A stretch of 64,000 bases of DNA from an uncultured Siphonobacter sp. (GCA_913774715.1 CAJYHS010000155.1:86367-150366); one strand, 5' to 3'; shown: positions 1 to 8,894, numbered from the stretch's first letter. The notes: generated by a model from the sequence alone, not told the origin. A program made the numbers and translations.

Positions 1-562
1 AGCCATAAGGCGTTCCGCGATCCGACATCAGAATAAGTACCTGATGCAGCGATTCAGGGTTTAGCGACCAGAAATCCCAGATCATCGTGGGGGATTTCAG
101 GTTCGTAAACGGATCACGTTTCTGGGTATGAATAAAGTCACCGAATTTCTTGGGATCTTTCACAAAGAAAACGGGCGTATTGTTACCCACTAAGTCCCAG
201 TTACCGTCTTCCGTATAAAACTTGAGAGCAAAACCGCGAGGATCACGCTCAGTATCAGCCGAACCTTTTTCGCCACCTACGGTAGAAAACCGCAGGAACA
301 GCGGAGTTTGCTTGCCAACTTCACTGAACACTTTTGCCCGTGAATATTTCGTAATGTCATTGGTAATGGTCAGTGTACCGAAGGCACCTGAACCTTTGGC
401 GTGCACCACCCGCTCGGGAATCCGTTCGCGGTTGAAGTGAGCCATTTTTTCGTGTAAGATATAGTCCTGAAGCAATAAAGGACCACGGGGACCTACGCTT
501 TGAGAGTTTTCATTTTCAGCATAGGGGCGTCCTGAAGCGGTTGTTAACTTTTGTTGATCCAT
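1..562 (-). CDS. katA: Catalase, N-terminal part (runs off the left edge)
   Basis: Heme catalase that splits hydrogen peroxide into water and oxygen. Reading leftward from the ATG at 562, the protein begins [20 protein letters not shown] and about 187 residues are present before the window ends. Hallmarks visible are the distal-heme histidine segment [11 protein letters not shown], the [20 protein letters not shown] block, and the active-site asparagine in [10 protein letters not shown]. These are diagnostic of monofunctional catalases. The C-terminal half with the proximal tyrosine lies outside, so the clade and total length cannot be stated. The gene is read alone, downstream of nuoH and separated from it by a terminator. 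A TActTTTG promoter box lies just upstream. The family call is secure; the katA symbol is conventional. Confidence 0.95.
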   Translation of the reverse strand, partial: MDQQKLTTASGRPYAENENSQSVGPRGPLLLQDYILHEKMAHFNRERIPERVVHAKGSGAFGTLTITNDITKYSRAKVFSEVGKQTPLFLRFSTVGGEKGSADTERDPRGFALKFYTEDGNWDLVGNNTPVFFVKDPKKFGDFIHTQKRDPFTNLKSPTMIWDFWSLNPESLHQVLILMSDRGTPYG

Positions 563-594
563 CGTTTGCTTAGCTTTTGAAGTAAGAACTGCGA

Positions 595-602
595 CAAAAG
601 TA
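595..602 (-). promoter_or_regulatory. Promoter -7 box for catalase
   Basis: On the minus strand the sequence is TACTTTTG, an exact match to the Bacteroidota -7 consensus TAnnTTTG. It lies 33 bases before the catalase ATG. No clear TTTG -33 box is seen at the right spacing. Confidence 0.5.
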
Positions 603-650
603 TACGAATGATGCGTATAAGTAAAATCGATTATTTCTATATGGTTATAA

Positions 651-686
651 CAAAAAATAATGATCACCTTTTGCAAAGTGATCATT
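651..686 (-). terminator. Terminator of nuoH
   Basis: Nine-base perfect stem (AATGATCAC pairing with GTGATCATT) followed, on the minus strand, by a run of T. It lies just beyond the nuoH stop. Confidence 0.7.
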
Positions 687-708
687 AAGAATCTAATTTA
701 TTTTGGAG

Positions 709-1797
709 TTATCCTACCATCAGCAAACGCCATATACCTGATAACACAACCATAACCAGAGCAGCGGGTGTCAAAACTTTCCAGCCCAGATACATTAACT
801 GATCGACACGAAGGCGTGGGTATGTCCAGCGAACCCAGATTTGTATAAGGATTAGTAAAGCAGCTTTCGCGAGTAGCCAAAACATGCCCGAAATATTCCC
901 TAACAGGGTACCTGGTTCTCCCGAAGTCCAGTCGGCCAGTCTTACCGGGCCGATGTTGGGTAGAGGCGTATTCCAGCTTCCCAGAAAAAGAACAACGCCA
1001 AGTATACTGACTAGCATCATCATTGCGTATTCACTAAGGAAGACCAGTGCCCAGCGGAAACCGGAATATTCGGTGTGAAATCCACCTACCAATTCGGATT
1101 CTGCTTCGGGCAAATCAAAAGGAGCCCGATTACATTCGGCCAGCGAGGCGATGAAATAAATAATGAAAGCAATAAAGAAAAGGGGCATTCGGAAGATATT
1201 CCAACTTAGGAATCCACCGTTAGCGGTGACATCCAGTCCCCAACTTTTAATACCAAAGAAATAGATTTTTTCCTGTGAAAAAATTCCTTGCTGAAAGCTG
1301 ATTTCCTGCAAATCAAGACTCTGGCAGATCATGGCTACGCACAATACTGAAAGCCCGAGCGGAATTTCATAACTCACAATCTGAGCAACGGAACGGATGG
1401 CTCCGAACAGAGAATATTTATTATTAGAAGCCCAACCGGCAATAATGAGACCCAGTACGTCGAGCGAAACAATGGCCATGAGCCAGAAAAGGCCAATGGC
1501 AGTGCTGGATCCAATCCAGTCAGGGCCGAGCGGAACGACGGCATAGCCCAGAAAAATCGCTACGAAAATCAGGCAGGGAGCTACCAGATACATCCAGCGG
1601 TCTGCCAGCCTGGGAACGATATCTTCTTTCTGAAGTAACTTCAATAAATCGGCAAATAACTGGAGCAGACCGTAAGGGCCTACCTCGGTAGGGCCGAGGC
1701 GATCCTGAATAAAGCCCGAGATTTTTCGTTCAGCGTATACGCCCACTACAACCGTAGCAAGAGTTAGGGCGAGGCATATCAGTAAAGCAGGAAGCAA
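709..1797 (-). CDS. nuoH: NADH-quinone oxidoreductase subunit H (lone gene)
   Basis: Membrane subunit of respiratory complex I at the junction with the quinone-binding arm. The 362-residue protein has about eight hydrophobic segments. It carries the first-loop signature YAERKISGFIQDRLGP (residues 21-36) and the acidic loop EAESELVGGFHTEYSG (residues 231-246), which form part of the quinone cavity and E-channel. The start is TTG: an in-frame TAA sits five codons upstream and no ATG precedes the first membrane helix. The oddity is context. No other nuo gene flanks it (asnS upstream, catalase downstream), so this subunit is transcribed apart from the rest of complex I, which must be encoded elsewhere. 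Confidence 0.95.
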   Translation of the reverse strand: MLPALLICLALTLATVVVGVYAERKISGFIQDRLGPTEVGPYGLLQLFADLLKLLQKEDIVPRLADRWMYLVAPCLIFVAIFLGYAVVPLGPDWIGSSTAIGLFWLMAIVSLDVLGLIIAGWASNNKYSLFGAIRSVAQIVSYEIPLGLSVLCVAMICQSLDLQEISFQQGIFSQEKIYFFGIKSWGLDVTANGGFLSWNIFRMPLFFIAFIIYFIASLAECNRAPFDLPEAESELVGGFHTEYSGFRWALVFLSEYAMMMLVSILGVVLFLGSWNTPLPNIGPVRLADWTSGEPGTLLGNISGMFWLLAKAALLILIQIWVRWTYPRLRVDQLMYLGWKVLTPAALVMVVLSGIWRLLMVG

Positions 1798-1874
1798 ATC
1801 AGTACACGTTTACAGGTTTGGGAGTTTCCCGGTGCAAATCTAAGCTGCCGCTCGGATTAATTTAGAACCAAACT

Positions 1875-1907
1875 AAAAAAGACCGCTTCATAACAAGAAA
1901 CGGTCTT
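1875..1907 (-). terminator. Terminator of asnS
   Basis: On the minus strand an AAAGACCG/CGGTCTTT stem extended by TTTC/GAAG pairs is followed by TTTTTT. It lies 24 bases beyond the asnS stop. Confidence 0.7.
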
Positions 1908-1930
1908 TAGAACACATAGAAAATTGGGTA

Positions 1931-3385
1931 CTAGAATTCTGCTGATTTAGGGAAACGGGGGAAAGGAATTACATCGCGGATGTTAGTCATTCCCGTTACG
2001 AACAGAATCAAACGCTCGAAACCTAAACCGAAACCTGAGTGCGGAGCTGAACCAAATCGACGCGTGTCGAGGAACCAGTCCATGCTTTCGGGCTCGATGC
2101 CTACCTCTTCCATCCGAGCTACGAGTTTCTCGAGGTTATCTTCCCGCTGACTTCCGCCGATCATTTCACCGATGCCGGGGAATAAAACGTCCATGGCTCG
2201 TACGGTTGGCCCTTTGTCTTCAGGACGTTCTACTTCCTGCTTCATATAGAAAGCCTTAATCTCGCGGGGGTAGTGCGTCAGGATTACGGGTTTCTTGAAG
2301 TGTTTTTCAACCAGGTAACGCTCGTGCTCACTTTGCAGGTCAATGCCCCATTCCACGGGATACTGGAATTTTTTCTCTTTGTGAGGTTTCGACTGAAGCA
2401 GAATTTCAATAGCCTTCGTATACGTCAGCCGTTCGAACTCGTTGTCCACTACAAACTGGAGTTTTTCCAGCAGAGGCATAGGGCTACGCTCATTCTGAGG
2501 CTTGTTCTTTTCTTCTTCAATCAACCGCTTTTCGAGGAAGGCCAGATCATCCTGGCAGTTATCTAAAGCGTATTTAATCACGTACTGGACGAAATCTTCG
2601 GCCAGAGCCATGTTGTCTTCCAGTTCGAAAAACGCCATCTCAGGCTCAATCATCCAGAACTCGGCTAAGTGACGGGTCGTATTGGAGTTTTCCGCCCGGA
2701 ACGTAGGACCAAAGGTATAGATCTTACCCAGACCCAGAGCCGCTAGTTCGCCTTCCAGCTGACCCGATACGGTCAGATTGGTTTCTTTTCCGAAAAAGTC
2801 TTCTTTATAGTTAACGGAACCGTCTTCATTCAGCGGTGGATTTTTAGGGTCCAGCGTCGTTACGCGGAACATTTCACCCGCACCTTCCGCGTCTGATCCG
2901 GTAATGATGGGGGAGTTCCAGTAGAAGAATCCATTATCACTGAAATACTTATGAACGGCAAATGCCAGGGCATGACGCACCCGGAAAACCGTCGCAAACG
3001 TATTGGTACGCGAACGTAAGTGTCCGTTTTCCCGTAAGAACTCCAGTGAGTGACGCTTGGGTTGCAGCGGATACAGATCAGGATCGGCCGTGCCGTAAAT
3101 TTCGATGGACTCAACTTTTAATTCAACTGACTGGCCCGCTCCCTGCGAATCGACCAGTACCCCGGTAGCCGCAATGGCAGAGCCGGTCGTTACGAGTTTG
3201 AGAATATCATCGGAAATCACGCCCGCTTCAGCCACAACTTGCAGGTTATTGATGGTCGAGCCGTCATTCAGAGCAATGAAATTGACATTCTTGCTCTCTC
3301 GTTTGGTTCGAACCCACCCCTGAACCGTTAGGGTCTGACCCACAAAACCGTGGTGACGGAGGTAATCTTTAATTTGATATTTCAT
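1931..3385 (-). CDS. asnS: Asparaginyl-tRNA synthetase
   Basis: Class IIb aminoacyl-tRNA synthetase that charges tRNA-Asn. The 484-residue protein has an N-terminal OB-fold anticodon-binding domain (about residues 1-110, with [20 protein letters not shown]). The catalytic domain follows: motif 2 around [20 protein letters not shown] and motif 3 [15 protein letters not shown] at residues 451-465. The AEFWMIEPE stretch and the lysine-rich insertion in the middle are typical of bacterial AsnRS rather than AspRS. The length is slightly above the E. coli enzyme because of that insertion. It begins at an ATG 48 bases after a TAatTTTG box and is a single-gene unit. Housekeeping; no anomalies. Confidence 0.97.
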   Translation of the reverse strand: MKYQIKDYLRHHGFVGQTLTVQGWVRTKRESKNVNFIALNDGSTINNLQVVAEAGVISDDILKLVTTGSAIAATGVLVDSQGAGQSVELKVESIEIYGTADPDLYPLQPKRHSLEFLRENGHLRSRTNTFATVFRVRHALAFAVHKYFSDNGFFYWNSPIITGSDAEGAGEMFRVTTLDPKNPPLNEDGSVNYKEDFFGKETNLTVSGQLEGELAALGLGKIYTFGPTFRAENSNTTRHLAEFWMIEPEMAFFELEDNMALAEDFVQYVIKYALDNCQDDLAFLEKRLIEEEKNKPQNERSPMPLLEKLQFVVDNEFERLTYTKAIEILLQSKPHKEKKFQYPVEWGIDLQSEHERYLVEKHFKKPVILTHYPREIKAFYMKQEVERPEDKGPTVRAMDVLFPGIGEMIGGSQREDNLEKLVARMEEVGIEPESMDWFLDTRRFGSAPHSGFGLGFERLILFVTGMTNIRDVIPFPRFPKSAEF

Positions 3386-3432
3386 GATGAACTTCGATCA
3401 GCGGCGGAACACTCGTCCGCCTGTAATGTTCG

Positions 3433-3440
3433 CAAAATTA
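3433..3440 (-). promoter_or_regulatory. Promoter -7 box for asnS
   Basis: Minus-strand TAATTTTG, an exact TAnnTTTG match, 48 bases before the asnS ATG. Confidence 0.5.
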
Positions 3441-3716
3441 GCTACTTCCTGCAATCAGAGAAAAAAAATCCGGTAATGAACCAACCTTTCTGCGTCTTCA
3501 CGGCTCTTTTAAATAGAAATAGCCTGTATGGACGACCTGTCAACCTGGGCAGGTAACGATCAGTAGTCGTCAAGAATCGGGGCTTTATGATAAACGTCGC
3601 CGCTATGATAAAGGGGGAGTTTACCCCTTTGTTGACCTTAAAATCGGCCTGGCTTGGGCGAAACGCAAATAAATTCTAAGGAAAGTATTAAAAAATACGA
3701 GAGACGGGCTCAGCTC

Positions 3717-3748
3717 TTTGGTGTGGGACGACTGGAAAAGTACCTTTG
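3717..3748 (+). promoter_or_regulatory. Full Bacteroidota promoter for the PAP2-like gene
   Basis: TTTG at 3717-3720, a 20-base spacer, then TAccTTTG at 3741-3748. This is the textbook Bacteroidota -33/-7 arrangement. It predicts a start of transcription near 3755, about 22 bases before the TTG start codon. Confidence 0.75.
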
Positions 3749-3776
3749 CCACTATTCACAAACTAGCCGTTAACTC

Positions 3777-4439
3777 TTGAATACTGCTCTTGCTCGTTTT
3801 CTCTCGTTTATTCTGCATCCCTTATTGATTCCGACGTTTTTGTTCGGAATCATTTTTTACGGAGCACCGCTGGCTATCTATAATCTGCAAGCGTTTAACG
3901 AACAGCAGTCCATTGATTTCTTTGGACTTAAGTTCTCGTTCAAGGCAGGGCTTTTACTGCTGGTTTTCTTCTTTACTTTTCTTATTCCCAGTTACTTACT
4001 CTATGTATTGTATCGGCTCAAAATTATTAAGAGCCTGACGATGGAAAATTTACAGGATCGGCGACTGCCTTACCTGTTGATTGTGATCCTGTACACCGTT
4101 TTTTCTTACGCTTCTTTCCGATACATGAAGTTACTGCCCGAAATGACAGTGATCATGGCCAGTATCACTTTTTCTATTTCCTGCGTAGCGTTCATTAGCT
4201 TGTACTGGCAAATCTCGGCTCATGCCACTGGAATGGGAGGCGTCATTGGAGCTTTGCTAACGCTAACGCTCAAAATGCACCTTGATACCCTGTTAATTCC
4301 AATGCTGGCTGTGATTATTCTGACAGGATTCCTCATGAGTGCCCGACTCTATCTGAATGCTCATACCCCACGTCAGATTATGGTTGGGTTAGTACTGGGA
4401 GCGGTGGTATGTAGTACTACTTTGTTTGTTTTTATTTAA
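3777..4439 (+). CDS. PAP2-like integral membrane protein
   Basis: A 220-residue protein with about six hydrophobic helices. Near its C-terminus two segments, SAHATGMGG and ARLYLNAHTPRQIMVGLVLG, follow the spacing of the PAP2 lipid-phosphatase signature (S-x-H ... R-x5-H). The first PAP2 motif (KxxxxxxRP) is not clear. The KSLTMENLQDRRLPY segment in the cytosolic loop may stand in for it. It could be a lipid or undecaprenyl phosphatase or a degenerate relative, so the function is inference. The start is TTG at 3777 because TAA lies two codons upstream and the first helix begins at once. It is a single gene with its own strong promoter. Confidence 0.6.
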   Translation: MNTALARFLSFILHPLLIPTFLFGIIFYGAPLAIYNLQAFNEQQSIDFFGLKFSFKAGLLLLVFFFTFLIPSYLLYVLYRLKIIKSLTMENLQDRRLPYLLIVILYTVFSYASFRYMKLLPEMTVIMASITFSISCVAFISLYWQISAHATGMGGVIGALLTLTLKMHLDTLLIPMLAVIILTGFLMSARLYLNAHTPRQIMVGLVLGAVVCSTTLFVFI

Positions 4440-4458
4440 AAATATACTGGAGTAAATG

Positions 4459-4488
4459 CAAAAAGCCATCCCCGTCAAAAGGATGGCT
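4459..4488 (-). terminator. Terminator of rpsU
   Basis: AGCCATCC/GGATGGCT stem. On the minus strand it is followed by TTTTTGC, placing it about 40 bases beyond the rpsU stop. It may also slow the convergent PAP2-like transcript. Confidence 0.7.
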
Positions 4489-4526
4489 AAATATGCCGTC
4501 GTAAAGAATCTACTTCTTTACTGCAA

Positions 4527-4721
4527 CTATTGTTGCTCGCTTTCCTGCATCTTCTGACGGTAAGCCGCCTTGATGACCTGGTGACGACGAGTGATTGATG
4601 GCTTCGTAAACGCCATACGAGAACGAAGTTCACGCATTACGCCCGTTTTTTCGAATTTCTTCTTGAAACGTTTGAGAGCCTTGTCAATGCTTTCGTTTTC
4701 TTTAACTTGAACGATAATCAT
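4527..4721 (-). CDS. rpsU: 30S ribosomal protein S21
   Basis: Small basic ribosomal protein of the 30S platform, near the anti-Shine-Dalgarno end of 16S rRNA. From the internal ATG at 4721 the product is 64 residues, beginning MIIVQVKENESIDKALKRFK. It contains the family core KKFEKTGVMRELRSR and a basic tail. A longer reading frame from 4757 would add twelve residues that no S21 has, so the internal ATG is chosen. The upstream promoter is a complete -33/-7 pair and a terminator follows, so it is a single-gene unit. The length is normal for Bacteroidota S21. Confidence 0.95.
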   Translation of the reverse strand: MIIVQVKENESIDKALKRFKKKFEKTGVMRELRSRMAFTKPSITRRHQVIKAAYRQKMQESEQQ

Positions 4722-4767
4722 GTGTGTTATTCGGCAATTTGAATGGTTCAACTCCAAAACAGGATTG

Positions 4768-4797
4768 CAAATATACGCTTCTATTTCAAAATTTCAA
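4768..4797 (-). promoter_or_regulatory. Promoter of rpsU
   Basis: On the minus strand TTG (4795-4797), a 19-base spacer and TATATTTG (4768-4775) form a full -33/-7 promoter. It is 46 bases before the rpsU ATG. Confidence 0.7.
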
Positions 4798-4925
4798 TAG
4801 TTTATTAACAACTTTGCCAAGCGATTCCAAAGGGAAGGAGTCATTTTTGAGGGATAGCGGGTTATTGCGTTCTTTTTTTCTTCATTTTTATAAGCGAAGA
4901 GTCTTAGACTCAAGGCATACGACAC

Positions 4926-5855
4926 ATGAAACGTCAGGCAATCATAGATTTAGGTACTAATACTTTCCAGTTAATAGTAGCTGAAATTCACGAAGGAAAT
5001 TTTAAAATTCTGCATGACTCCAGTTTGCCCGCTAAAATTGGCGAAGGTGGAATCTCCGAAGGACGTATTTCCGAGGCGGGTATGGAAAGAGCCATCGGCG
5101 TATTGAAGCAGTTTCGTCAGCTTACCGACGAGTATACGATTTCCCCTGATCAGATTACCGCTTTAGGAACAAGTGCGGTTCGGAATGCTTCAAATCAGGA
5201 GGAATTCTGCCAGCGAGTGTTAACCGAAACGGGCATTACGGTGACTATCGTGAAAGGGGAAGACGAAGCCGGACTGATTTATGAAGGTGTGAAAACCGGC
5301 CTGAAGCTCAAAAAAGAAACTTCGCTGATCGTTGACATTGGTGGGGGTAGCGTTGAGTTTATCCTTTGTAACGAAGATAAGCTTTTCTGGAAACAAAGTT
5401 TTGAAATTGGCGGGCAACGCTTAATGGATCGCTTCAATCAAACCGATCCTATTCTACCCGATTCGGTTAGTAAGCTGAATGAATATCTGGAGCAGCAGCT
5501 AGTCCCTTTGACCAACGCAGTTCACCAGTACGAAGCACATGAGCTGATCGGATCGGCGGGTTCTTTTGAAACGTTGCTGGATATTGATTCCATGCGAAAA
5601 ACAGGACAATTGCCTGACCCTGACTTAGCCAGTGGGGAATTGCCTCTGGCTTCTTTTATTGAGTCTTATGAAAAATTCCTGACTTCGAACCGAGAAGAGC
5701 GACTCGCTATTCCAGGCATGAAAGCCTACCGGGCGGACATGATTGTTGTGGCTAGTTGTCTGATTGCTTTTCTTTTACGAAAGTATAAATTACAGCAGAT
5801 CCGAGTTTCAATGTTTGCCATGAAGGAAGGGATGCTGGCTCAAATGAGTAAGTAG
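4926..5855 (+). CDS. Ppx/GppA family phosphatase (exopolyphosphatase or pppGpp phosphatase)
   Basis: A 309-residue single-domain member of the actin-like ASKHA fold that removes terminal phosphate from polyphosphate or from pppGpp. Visible motifs are phosphate loop 1 DLGTNTFQLIVAE (residues 8-20), the GTSAVRNASN segment (81-90), the GEDEA catalytic region (111-115), phosphate loop 2 VDIGGGSVEF (about 136-145) and GSAGSFETLLDI further on. The C-terminal HD-like domain of long E. coli Ppx is missing, as in the short Bacteroidota forms. Sequence alone cannot decide between the two substrates. It stands alone between rpsU and the MsrB-like gene. Confidence 0.88.
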   Translation: MKRQAIIDLGTNTFQLIVAEIHEGNFKILHDSSLPAKIGEGGISEGRISEAGMERAIGVLKQFRQLTDEYTISPDQITALGTSAVRNASNQEEFCQRVLTETGITVTIVKGEDEAGLIYEGVKTGLKLKKETSLIVDIGGGSVEFILCNEDKLFWKQSFEIGGQRLMDRFNQTDPILPDSVSKLNEYLEQQLVPLTNAVHQYEAHELIGSAGSFETLLDIDSMRKTGQLPDPDLASGELPLASFIESYEKFLTSNREERLAIPGMKAYRADMIVVASCLIAFLLRKYKLQQIRVSMFAMKEGMLAQMSK

Positions 5856-6083
5856 ATCCCGGAATCGTTAAAAAACTCAAAGCCGCACGATCCTGAAGTC
5901 TTTTGCGTATCTTTTTAAACAAGTATTTGGTAAAGAAGGTAAATACTAAGATTTTGGAAGCAATTTATAGGTTAATAAAAATAAAGTATCGCTGAAATAG
6001 CTGATGTTTACGAAATTAACCCCTGCTTCAAACATAAAAATCAGTACTTCAAAACCCGCATTACTAACGGATTGATTGGCGTG

Positions 6084-6551
6084 ATGGAAAGAAGAACATT
6101 CCTTAAGTTTTTTTTAGCAACACCACTTATAACCCCTTTGCTGACCCAGGGCCAGGATAGACGGTATCCGGTCGAAAAAACTGATTCAGAATGGAAACGG
6201 ATTCTTACACCGGAGCAATATTTTGTAACTCGACAAAGAGGGACGGAACGAGCTTTTTCCGGGAAATTCTGGAATAACCGGGAAAAAGGAATCTACCGCT
6301 GCGTTTGTTGTAGTGCAGAATTATTTCGTTCGGAAGCTCAGTTTGACAACGGGAGTGGGTGGCCTACCTTTTCGCGGGTAGCTAATCCCAAAAATGTAGA
6401 GGAGAATGAAATGCAGGGTGGAAAGGCTAAGGAGTTGGACTGTAGCCGATGCGGTGCTTATCTTGGAAAAGTTACCCAGGACGGTCCGACTCCTGGACGA
6501 TTGAAATATACAATTAACTCCGCTGCCTTGAATTTTGAACGCGGTAAATAA
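6084..6551 (+). CDS. Tat-exported MsrB-like protein lacking the catalytic cysteine
   Basis: A 155-residue protein of the methionine-(R)-sulfoxide reductase B fold. It opens with MERRTFLKFF, a twin-arginine export motif, followed by a hydrophobic stretch, so it probably acts in the periplasm. The zinc-binding pairs are present (C73/C76 in RCVCC and C120/C123 in CSRCG), as is FDNGSGWPTF. The MsrB catalytic position, normally Cys in RYCINS, reads KYTINSAALNF with Thr143 (codon ACA). The usual resolving-Cys site is Ser91. Ordinary thiol chemistry therefore looks impossible unless C75 or another cysteine substitutes. A TTG start at 6072 would add four residues; the ATG at 6084 puts the Tat motif right at the N-terminus. 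Confidence 0.85.
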   Translation: MERRTFLKFFLATPLITPLLTQGQDRRYPVEKTDSEWKRILTPEQYFVTRQRGTERAFSGKFWNNREKGIYRCVCCSAELFRSEAQFDNGSGWPTFSRVANPKNVEENEMQGGKAKELDCSRCGAYLGKVTQDGPTPGRLKYTINSAALNFERGK

Positions 6552-6559
6552 TTTGATCA

Positions 6560-6589
6560 GGACCGACTAACAGTGTCGGTCTTTTTTTT
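6560..6589 (+). terminator. Terminator of the MsrB-like gene
   Basis: GACCGAC/GTCGGTC stem directly followed by eight T. Confidence 0.8.
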
Positions 6590-6762
6590 GTACTTTTCCA
6601 ACCTGAGAGTCAGATAATAAGCCTTACATTTGACTATTAATTCGGTATAAAATTTGGTTTATATATTGTGGACTTCTATTTAATTGGTTATTTTTCTAAT
6701 TCGATAGAGCTATTAGTAATTGTTGAAAGGAATTTTTAGTTTTTTATAACAAACGGACACTT

Positions 6763-8193
6763 ATGCAATTTTCCTATGACAATTATCAGACGGAAGGTTT
6801 TTTTGATGAAATGTTTGATGCGAATGGAAACGTTCGGAAAGGATACGATGCTTTTAAGCAAAGAAGCGAGCAATTAAGTTTTGAAGAAATGGTTCGGCGG
6901 CACCAGGCCGCTGAGCGGGCTCTGATGGCGATGGGGATTACGTTTAATGTGTATTCAGAAAACGAAGGAACGGAACGCATTATGCCCGTTGATATCATTC
7001 CCCGAATCATTCCCAGCAACGATTGGGCGAAGTTGGAGAAAGGCTTAATTCAGCGAATTCAGGCGATTAACCTCTTCATTGATGACGTTTATAACGAACA
7101 GCGTATCCTGAAAGATGGAATCGTCCCGCGGGATTTAATTGAATCTTCAAAATGTTTCTTAAAAGCCTGTATGGGGCTCAAGCCACCTAAAGGAATCTGG
7201 TGCCACATTACCGGAACGGATTTGATTAAGGGTGATGACGGCGAGTACATGGTACTGGAAGATAATCTCCGTTGTCCTTCGGGCGTTTCGTATATGCTCG
7301 AAAACAGGGAGTTACTGAAGCAGACATTTCCCGAAGTATTTGCCCGGACAGACATTCGTCCAGTTTCCGATTACCCGAGTCGCTTACTGCAAATGTTACA
7401 GTACATTTCGGGTCGTCCTGATCCAACGGTTTGCGTATTGACTCCGGGTATTTATAACTCAGCCTATTTCGAACATTCGTACCTGGCTCAGCAAATGGGC
7501 GTGGAGTTGGTGGATGCCCGCGATCTGGTAGTGCATGATGGGTATGTGAAAATGAGAACAACCAAGGGTTTTCAGGTAGTAGACGTCATTTACCGCCGGA
7601 TTGATGATACGTTTCTTGATCCGCATGCGTTTAATCCTGATTCGCTCATCGGTATTCCGGGAATTTTTGATGTATATAAAAAAGGCCGGGTAGCTCTGGC
7701 CAATGCCCCTGGTACAGGAGTAGCCGATGACAAGGTTATTTATGCGTACGTACCCCGCATCATCAAGTATTATCTGGGCGAAGAACCGATCATCTCTAAT
7801 GTTCGAACCTATATCTGTAGAGAAGATGAAGATCGCAAATATGTACTGGATAACATTGAGAATTTAGTAGTGAAAGAAGCCAATGAAGCGGGTGGGTATG
7901 GCATGTTGATTGGCCCCAAAGCGACTAAGGCGGATCACGCTCTCTTTCGGGAAAAAATTAAGGCTAATCCTCGGAATTACATTGCTCAGCCTACGATCTC
8001 CCTGTCTCGAGTACCATGTCTGGTAGATGGAGCCATCGAAGGCCGACACGTTGATTTGAGGCCTTATATTCTGTATGGTGAAAACATCAACGTCATTCCC
8101 GGAGGGTTAACTCGCGTGGCTTTAAATAAAGGTTCTCTCGTGGTCAATTCTTCACAAGGCGGCGGAAGCAAAGATACCTGGGTTATGTGGTAA
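6763..8193 (+). CDS. Circularly permuted ATP-grasp protein
   Basis: A 476-residue protein of the circularly permuted ATP-grasp family (formerly DUF404/DUF407). The family is expected to form an amide or peptide bond using ATP; the substrate is not established. Recognisable family segments are GYDAFKQRSEQLSFEEM near residue 27, MPVDIIPRIIPSNDW near 75, the VLEDNLRCPSGVSYMLENR block near 165, RRIDDTFLDP near 277, and the C-terminal SQGGGSKDTWV. In many bacteria this gene is followed by an alpha-E domain protein and a transglutaminase-like protease. Here it is followed by a terminator and a two-component system, so it is an orphan. Start and length match the family. Confidence 0.85.
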   Translation: MQFSYDNYQTEGFFDEMFDANGNVRKGYDAFKQRSEQLSFEEMVRRHQAAERALMAMGITFNVYSENEGTERIMPVDIIPRIIPSNDWAKLEKGLIQRIQAINLFIDDVYNEQRILKDGIVPRDLIESSKCFLKACMGLKPPKGIWCHITGTDLIKGDDGEYMVLEDNLRCPSGVSYMLENRELLKQTFPEVFARTDIRPVSDYPSRLLQMLQYISGRPDPTVCVLTPGIYNSAYFEHSYLAQQMGVELVDARDLVVHDGYVKMRTTKGFQVVDVIYRRIDDTFLDPHAFNPDSLIGIPGIFDVYKKGRVALANAPGTGVADDKVIYAYVPRIIKYYLGEEPIISNVRTYICREDEDRKYVLDNIENLVVKEANEAGGYGMLIGPKATKADHALFREKIKANPRNYIAQPTISLSRVPCLVDGAIEGRHVDLRPYILYGENINVIPGGLTRVALNKGSLVVNSSQGGGSKDTWVMW

Positions 8194-8205
8194 GATATTT
8201 TAATG

Positions 8206-8246
8206 AAAAGTCCTCTGTATCAAGCCTTTGATTCAGAGGACTTTTT
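8206..8246 (+). terminator. Terminator of the ATP-grasp gene
   Basis: Twelve-base stem AAAAGTCCTCTG pairing with CAGAGGACTTTT, then TTTC. Confidence 0.8.
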
Positions 8247-8441
8247 CATTAATTACATTTTGAGAAAGACTGCTGACGAGTCCTATTAAATGTCTTTACA
8301 TCGCAAGAACTTTTAAAAACGGATAGAGGTTATTGCCCAACTACGCAGTTTTCAACTGAAACATAAATTTTTATTTCATGGCTTAATCGATAACTTCGTA
8401 GCATACTGAGCTTATTTAGTAAAGAGACAAAAGTCGAATAT

Positions 8442-8449
8442 TAGTTTTG
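8442..8449 (+). promoter_or_regulatory. Promoter -7 box for the response regulator
   Basis: TAGTTTTG, an exact TAnnTTTG match. It overlaps the TTG that would be the longest start of the next gene, which argues for the downstream ATG at 8477. Confidence 0.55.
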
Positions 8450-8476
8450 CATACCTCAAGCGTTTATGCTGCCCAC

Positions 8477-8869
8477 ATGAACATGTCAGAAACCTTAACT
8501 AGTCCTGATCTTCCGGTGTTGAAAATATTAGTTGTAGATGATCAGCCTTTTAATCTTCAAATTGCCCAGCGTATTATTGCGAAAACCGATGCTCAGGCGG
8601 AGATGGCTGAGGGCGGTTTGAAAGCCATTGAACTTGCCCGAAAGAACGCGTTTGACTTAATATTAATAGACATGCACATGCCGGATCTTGACGGTTTTTC
8701 GGTTAGCAAGGAAATCAGATCTTTTGATTCCAACGTGCAGATCTATATCATGTCGGGTGATGAGCCTACGCAGGAAATATTAACGTCCGATGCCATTAAT
8801 GGGTACATAATCAAGCCTTTACGTCCCCAAACTTTACTGTCTCTATTAGCGGATCTATCATTAAAATAA
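8477..8869 (+). CDS. Stand-alone response regulator (CheY-like receiver)
   Basis: A 130-residue receiver domain with no output domain. The acidic pair DD (21-22), the phospho-acceptor Asp65 in LILIDMHMPD, Ser93 in MSGDEP and Lys103 in IIKPL are all present, so it should be phosphorylated and act through protein contacts. It lies 25 bases upstream of a hybrid histidine kinase on the same strand, which suggests co-transcription and a shared phosphorelay. The kinase ends in an Hpt domain that could pass phosphate to this protein. The start at 8477 is chosen because the promoter box overlaps the longer TTG start; ATG at 8483 is also possible. Confidence 0.88.
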   Translation: MNMSETLTSPDLPVLKILVVDDQPFNLQIAQRIIAKTDAQAEMAEGGLKAIELARKNAFDLILIDMHMPDLDGFSVSKEIRSFDSNVQIYIMSGDEPTQEILTSDAINGYIIKPLRPQTLLSLLADLSLK

Positions 8870-8894
8870 CTTTTCTCTAGTTCTATTCTGATAC

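Larger units (their letters stand above)
3386..3776. other. Intergenic region between divergent asnS and the PAP2-like gene
   Basis: This 391-base gap holds two outward-facing promoters: the asnS -7 box, and a full -33/-7 promoter for the rightward gene. No convincing gene was seen in it. Confidence 0.6.

Noticed and set aside
7226..7561. 111-residue minus-strand frame inside the ATP-grasp gene
   Set aside because: It lies wholly within a well-supported gene on the other strand.
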